A DNA stretch of 64,000 nucleotides from Berberis thunbergii (lineage: Eukaryota; Streptophyta; Magnoliopsida; Ranunculales; Berberidaceae), in contig QNQO01000549.1 of NCBI GenBank assembly GCA_003290165.1, positions 372,001-436,000 on the forward strand, written 5' to 3'. This document shows, piece after piece, positions 57,917 through 64,000 of the stretch. Position 1 is the stretch's first letter. Each line of letters begins with the position of its first letter. A program made the position numbers and the translations under genes. A model generated the notes under the pieces. That model was not told the origin of the DNA, made no database searches, and was given only the letters and a program-made list of their open reading frames with translations.

Positions 57917-58790
57917 ATGACAATGGATCGAATCAGTGAACTTCCAAGTGAAATCATCCACCACATACTCTCATTCATCCCATTGAAGTATGCAATTTCG
58001 ACAAGCATTTCTATCCAAAAGATGGAGACACCAATGGACTTTCAACCCACACCTCATCTTTCCTCACAATCTCAACATTATGGATATTCGCGAATGTTTA
58101 GATTCATCAAAAGAACTCAAAAGAAATCTCAACTCTGTCGACTAGAAATCACTCTACAACTCCCATTAGATTCATCAAAAGAACTCAAGTACAAATGCAT
58201 CTTTACATGAAACAGTGGATCAAATTCGCGGTGAAAAGACAAGTTCAACGCCTCATTATCTATGCGATATGGGCAAAGGTATAGTCTTCAGAGCTCCTGA
58301 ATGTTTATTTCACTCTCAGTCCATACAAATACCAGGACTCAGTAGGTGCATTTTCGATCCTCCTTCAGACTTTAAAGGCTTTTCGTGTTGAAAACTTTGA
58401 TTTTACATCGCGTAAAGATGGAAGGAGTTGGATCAATTGAATCTATTGTTTCAACTAGTCCTTATCTTAGAGCAATGAAGCTATCTGGTGTATCAAACCT
58501 TCAACACCTGAATATTCCTTTATCTTCATCACTTAAAAGATTAGATGTTTCGATTGAAGATGCAATCGAAATCTGTGGTCCAAATCTGCAAGTGCTTAGT
58601 TGTGTAGGCTCTTATGTAAGTGATTTTCGCTTGAAGAACCTTCCATCTTTAGTCCACTCAAATATTAGCTCCATTGTTTGTTATCAAGGAGATCGAAATC
58701 CAGCACAAGTTATTAGTGAATGGGGATCATCCTTGGTTAATCTTTCACAAACCAAGGTTTGGAAGTGAATCCTCATTTCATTCAGATAAT
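57917..58790 (+). pseudogene. F-box/LRR pseudogene, copy D
   Basis: It starts as copies A and B do (MTMDRISELPSEIIHHILSF). An extra T near 58009 shifts the frame, a local rearrangement follows near 58100-58130, and further single-base losses occur near 58203, 58265, 58388 and 58758. The 3' end joins the same kinesin-flank sequence as copy A, so A and D share an ancestor with that junction. The open piece 58385-58768 encodes only the LRR region. Confidence 0.88.
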
Positions 58791-58869
58791 GTATGCGAAA
58801 ATTACCTTTTCCCTCACTTCGAGATGACCTTTCCCTTCACTTCGAGATCAATCAAACAATTGCTCAATT

Positions 58870-61030
58870 TTCTCAGTCATGGCCTAATTATCGTAGAACA
58901 TAAAAATGATTAACATATCCAAGTCAAGGCAGTATGTTTTGTACATGTATAAAGGTTAAGACCCTTATTCTATTTGTAACTTAGGAGTTTTGAAGTACAA
59001 GCTCTAACTTGTCACTTCTTTTCAGATTATAAATAAAAAATTTCAATATACAAGTGAAACACCATCAAATTAGATGATCATGGATATCATCAGTTTGAGT
59101 TTTGACACTTCATAAAGTAGAAGTTTTCGAATAAGTAATAACAACATACCTTTTTGTCAGTCTCATCTTGGGCAAACCTATCATGTTGGGATGTATACAC
59201 CATTTCTTTTCTCGCGCTGCTCGCATATCTGTTACCAATGTATGGAATATTTTTAATCAATGATCTTAAAAAAAATTTCAATCAAACAATCAAAATTTAA
59301 AGGTAAAAGCGTCATGAAACCTTGTTTCATTCTTTCCATTTCCAGTACAGATCCTTGAGCAACATGGTCTTGGAAATTTTTTGGTTTGCCTGAAGATGAG
59401 ATTTGCACATTCAGTAAAAAAAAAAAAGTAAATTATTTTAGGGAAACCTGTAGGAAAGACAGAATTGAGTACTCATACAAACCTCTGGCTTGTTTTTAAT
59501 GTTTTTGGCACGACAGGCATAATCAAGTGTGCTAAAGTCTCCTCCAACGAGTGGACAGAATGAGAAATTGTAGCTATGACGCATGTTTTTGTTTTCCCAC
59601 CCAAAGATTTTCTAATAATCTTGTGAGCTTACTATCCGGATTGAAAACAAGGAGTTAGAATAAGAAACAAGAAACCTCCATAACAATGGCTGTGTAAAAC
59701 TTATAACTCCATATTAACCTGTAACTCTGTAAGGAATGTGGCTAGAATGATCGACGAGTGCATTTAATGACATGACCTAGTGTTAGTAAGCTCTTATTTA
59801 TCTCTCCCGCTTCTCTTGCTCGACTCTGCACATTGCAGAATTGACTTTAGTTAATAGATATAAAACATACACAAAATTTGTCATCTGTCTGATGGTTGTG
59901 TATGCTTAGAACATAAAGCAGGATTGAGCTTTAATACCAATTAAGGTAGCAATTTTGTACTCTAATAACAAGACAATCATAGTTACAAGATCATAACTTA
60001 CATCTCTTACGCCTGACCGTGAAATATTCTCTGAACCTGCCAAGTCTACAAGGTTAAGCTTGGCCACACTTCATGAGCTCCTCTCCTCCAATAGCTGCTT
60101 CTTTTACATGGATTTTTATGGAGAAGACAGAATGTGACCGGCTTGCATTTGGAAAAAACATATACAATTTAATTATGCATTTATTTTGTACAAAGTTTGC
60201 GTTGTTAAGACATAGATAAATGCTACTTGCTGTGCTTGTTGAGCAGGGTCTCCACAGAGCGCCTTCTGGATGATCCGCGTTCCAAGAGACTATAAATTTT
60301 CATTTGCACTGTACACAACCTCTTCTTCAAGGCCTCTTACAATCACCCACCACTTCCATCCTCCATCAATGATATTGGTTTCTTTTGTCTATCATCCACA
60401 TATCTAACAGAATCTTCGGGGAATAACAAATCAGTTATTTCTTCATTGTATAACTCCAAGAAAGTAACTTTCATACTATAGTCTGCTTTTTGTGCTTCTA
60501 ATGTATCAATATTTGACGCACAGCTCTTGGAATAACCCCCAGCCTCAGCTGACAATTCTCGTCCCTAGTACGGACAATGAATTACACAACTAAATAAATA
60601 CAGAATGTAATTCAGAATATAAAAATACAAGTTAAATTTTTCTAATATACCTTAGTTTTTACCACCCTCCATTGTGTTGTTTTACCAGTGTCTGTCTGCC
60701 CATAAGCAAAGACAGTGCAATTGAAACCTCAGAACCTCATTCACAATCGGGGAAATGGCATGTTCATATATCGATCTTGCTGTGCTTTGGGCCCAAAAAC
60801 CTTCCGAATATTTCAAAATAACGAAAATATACTAATAAGTACTTTGTTACCAGAAAAGCTGTTCATTACATAGAAGACAAAGGAAGTGAATACCTTATCA
60901 AAGGTGAAAGCTCTGTCTACTTGCTTGTTAGCTACATTGTGCAGAACATTAACTTCTCTCTCTGTTCAATTACAAGATATCACCTTTGGAATGTTTAATC
61001 TTTGCTCGTCATCACTGAATGGCCTGATAT
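58870..61030 (-). pseudogene. Kinesin-5 pseudogene, copy 3 (motor and first stalk exons)
   Basis: This combines the layout of copy 2 (motor exons, about 61030-59470) with the neck/stalk exons seen at 23870-24412 (about 59400-59150). Recognisable pieces: YSMKVTFLELYNEEITDLLF (about 60480), the P-loop exon (about 60720-60660), and [14 protein letters not shown] (about 59520). Numerous one-base indels break every exon. It keeps the same one-base loss before the P-loop as copy 2, so the lesion predates their duplication. Confidence 0.85.
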
Positions 61031-61607
61031 TTTAAGTTGAGCAAATCATTTGTAGATAAACTAGTAATTTCACAGAAGTATTAATGACAAGGAAACAATT
61101 ATGAAGATGATGATGATAATAACAATTGCTGAAGTATAGACCTTGTCTTAACAAAAAATACAGTTCACATATAACAATGATATGAAAAACGTACAGGGAG
61201 TAGAAGATTACAAACATACAGGCATTATATATATCCTTTCAGAAATTGACTATAGCAGAAGCACTATTACTTTCTTACTCATCTAAGAAACACCTACTCA
61301 TACAGCATATAAGCTTATTCAATACTCACTAGGCAAATGCATTGAAACTATGTGACCATCAATGAACATAAAAATTACAAACAACTCAAATGAGAATGCT
61401 TTCCTTCACAAATGGTTCTCCTCATAGAAATTTTTACAAACAAATGGTGTGCATCTTACTGAAGTGGGTTCCAGCTCAAATCAAGTCATGACCAAACAAA
61501 GGAAGAACCCTTTGAAGGAGAATCACAAAACAAAAGAACCCCAGACTAAAACATTAACAGAAATATTTTCATTAATATTCATTTATCAAGTTGTTATCCA
61601 AAATATT

Positions 61608-62106
61608 TGTAATGGTTCTGGGAATTTACGAGAGAAATCACAATGAAAACTAAATGATTCTGGAATTCATTCAAAAGAAGAACAGCAAATAAACAGGGGC
61701 ATTTCTCTCACAGAGAGACCTCTTTCTTCTCTTACAACATACCCCTTCATTGTTCAAGCCTTTTACTTATATAGAAAAATCCTAATACATGCTACTAGCC
61801 AAAATGGAGAAGGAGAGACGCGTGCGTGAAGATCGTGGAGCTCGTCGTGTGTGCGATGTCAGGCTCAGTGGTCCTGTGCGTACTTTGTCCTTAATTGATT
61901 CTGTGAATCATAACAACTTAACCGATTGTGTGATTCATAAACAGCTTTAACCGAATCTGGGACCACATGACCAAACACGTGAGCACTTAAGTTTTCTTTT
62001 AAAATGGCGTGAGCGCAGCTCATGCAGGTAACCACTCCTTAAGCTTTCAAAAAATAGTTTTTTCCCCGCTAATCCAGAGCAGCCCTCTCTTGGCGCAATC
62101 GTGACA
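61608..62106 (-). repeat. 3' LTR of second chromovirus copy
   Basis: 499 bp with the same tgtaatgg...gtgaca ends. It lacks the internal duplication of about 20 bp seen in the 43509-44030 LTR. Confidence 0.9.
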
Positions 62107-64000
62107 ATACCTCCCTCTCATGACCATGCTTGACCTCAAGCATAAAGTTTTGGGAAGCGGGCATGGATGTTGGTCCAATCTTCCCATGTACGTCCGTTGG
62201 CAAACCGAAGACCACTGCACAAGTACTTGAGTGACCGCTCTGTTATGTCGTGGAACTAACCGTCTGTTCAATATCGCACTGGTCCGGGGTGGAGTGAACC
62301 ATTCGAGTCCGAAGATGGCAGTAAGGGAAGGCTCTGTTGGTGGGATCCCAAGTGGGTTTTGAGCTGGGAGACATGGAATACATTGTGATTTGGACCCCTC
62401 GGGAAGGAGCAGCCGATAAGCGACACTGCAAGTTTTCCACAATTTGGAAGGGACCGAAGAAGCGTGAAGCGAGCTTCAGGTACGGCGAAGGTGGACGGAA
62501 TTCTGGCGATAAGGTTGTAATTTGAGATACACCCAGTCGCCTATATTGAAGGAGCGCTCAGTGCGCTTTCGGTCAGCGAAATATTTCATGCGTTCCTGCA
62601 CATCGTTCCTTGAGTATGGATAGCATCTTTGGTGTTCCTGGAGGTAGGTCTGGACCTCACTGATGTTGGGTGACTCAATTGGTGGGAGGGCAAGGAGTGG
62701 AGGTGTATATCCATACAAGGCTTGAAAAGATAGAGTTGTAAACTTGAGTGAAATGTGGTGTTGAACCAGTACTCTTGCCAGATAAAGCTAGTGAAACCAT
62801 TTGGAAGGGGCCTGATTTGTCATAACATCTAGGTACGTTTCAAGGCAATCATTGGTGCGCTCGGTCTGTCCATCGGTTTGCGGGTGGTAGGCGGAGCTCA
62901 TTGCGAGGTCTGTCCCTAGCGCGGCGAAGAGTTGTTGCGAGAAAGTGCTAGTGAATGTCTTGTCTCGATCAGAGACGATCGACTTCGGTAGGACCATGCA
63001 TTTGTAGACTGTTTGCAAGATACTTGGCCACCATGGAGGCAGTGAATGGGTGTGTGAGTGCCAAGAAATGACTGTATTTGGGTGAATCGATCCACGACCA
63101 CCATTATCACGGAATGACCATGGAGAAGGTAGCCCCTCGATGAAAGTCCATCGAAATTGTTGCCAAGCTCTTTCTGGTATAGGCAATGGTTGTAAGAGTC
63201 CTCTGTAACCACTGAGATCATATTGTTACGTTGACATACGTCACATTCAATGATGAAATTCGTAAGATCACGTTCATGCCCGGCCAGTAGAAAATGGCGC
63301 AGTAAGCGTTGGTATGTAGTTGTGATGCCTGAGTGACCTCCAAAGTTTGAGAGTGATGGAGGGAATCAGTTGTTGGCAGAAGAGTACCAAACTGATCCAA
63401 TAAATTTTGGATTTAAAGTTGATCAGACCATTGTCGTAGTTAACCCGAGTTGGGAAACCCCGTCACCATTTACTAGCAATTTGGGCAAGAGAGAGTCAGC
63501 CCATTCATCACCCTGATAGCTGAGAGAGATATCTTGTATCCAAGTAGGGTACACTTAGATAAGGCGAAGCAATTGGCGAAAGCATCAGAATTGGAAACGA
63601 TGGCAGGGTGACGTGAAAGGGCATCAGCGGCCTTGTTGTCGGTGCCTTTGCGATACTGAATTGTGTAGTCGTAACCGAGCAGTTTTCGAGAGCCACTTCT
63701 ATTGGGTAACTGACGTTAGCTTCTGATCCAAAAAATGCTTAATAGCTTGATGATCAGTGAGGATTAGGAATTTGGAGCCGAGCAGGTATGGTCGCCACTT
63801 CTGCACAACTAGCACAATGGCAAGCAATTCCTTTTCGTACGTGGATAGACCAGAGTTTCGAGGACCCAATGACTTGCTAAAGTAAGCTATGGGGTGATGG
63901 TCTTGGCTTAGAATAGCGCCAATCCCATGGGTACTAGCATTGCTTCCACTGTGAAGGGTGCTTTGAAGTTTGGCAATTTGAGGACTGGCGTGGAGCAGAG
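61608..64000 (-). mobile_element. Second copy of the chromovirus, cut by the window edge
   Basis: The LTR (61608-62106) and the integrase/RNase H part of pol repeat 43509-45970. The flank before the LTR (aatattcatttatcaagttg...) is the same as at 43480-43508, so this is a duplicated insertion and not an independent one. Chromodomain, integrase (DKTFTSTF) and RNase H (DALSRHP-type) segments are recognisable but frame-broken by many single-base indels. Confidence 0.92.

Overview
The window is nuclear DNA of a flowering plant, most likely a eudicot. It is AT-rich, its genes carry many short GT-AG introns, and its protein families are plant ones (plastid ferrochelatase, F-box/LRR proteins, a RINGv E3, a P-type PPR protein). 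Its transposons are typical plant classes: chromovirus, CACTA, MITE, tRNA-derived SINE and LINE.

Layout: 1-6.4 kb holds the 5' two thirds of a plastid ferrochelatase gene (FC2 type) on the minus strand; its 3' end lies off the left edge. 7.0-14.8 kb is a decayed, very AT-rich tandem array with about seven recognisable units, interrupted at 12.6-14.07 kb by an island carrying exon fragments of an OSCA-type channel and a plasma-membrane H+-ATPase. 15.76-20.67 kb is an intact ten-exon CLP1 gene (pre-mRNA 3'-end processing / RNA 5'-kinase family) on the plus strand. FC2 and CLP1 are the two conserved housekeeping genes.

From 21.6 kb to the end the window is a mosaic of duplications and mobile DNA. 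Four copies of an F-box/LRR gene (22.9, 34.0, 50.8 and 57.9 kb) share a promoter with TATA exactly 94 bp before the ATG. In three or four places they sit head-to-head with the 5' end of a GRP23-like PPR gene. Between them lie minus-strand, intron-containing fragments of unrelated genes: kinesin-5, an O-fucosyltransferase, the ADP-glucose pyrophosphorylase small subunit, the BRAHMA SNF2 ATPase, the branched-chain 2-oxoacid dehydrogenase E1-beta subunit, DDI1, a RINGv E3, a NEK kinase and CNOT4. Fragment boundaries mostly fall at natural splice sites, as in Helitron or Pack-MULE gene-fragment capture. Parts of this mosaic have been duplicated again inside the window.

A complete Ty3/gypsy chromovirus (43.5-49.2 kb, minus strand, decayed reading frames) sits beside one kinesin copy. 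The same insertion, with the same flank, recurs at 61.6-64.0 kb, so the region was duplicated after the element landed. The interval of about 57.9-63.7 kb carries many single-base deletions relative to its partners, which may be decay or poor consensus quality.

I see no evidence for a new enzymatic pathway. The unusual content is the nested, repeatedly reshuffled gene-fragment mosaic and the chimeric or truncated open reading frames it created (an F-box protein with a new tail; a PPR-5'/RNase H fusion).
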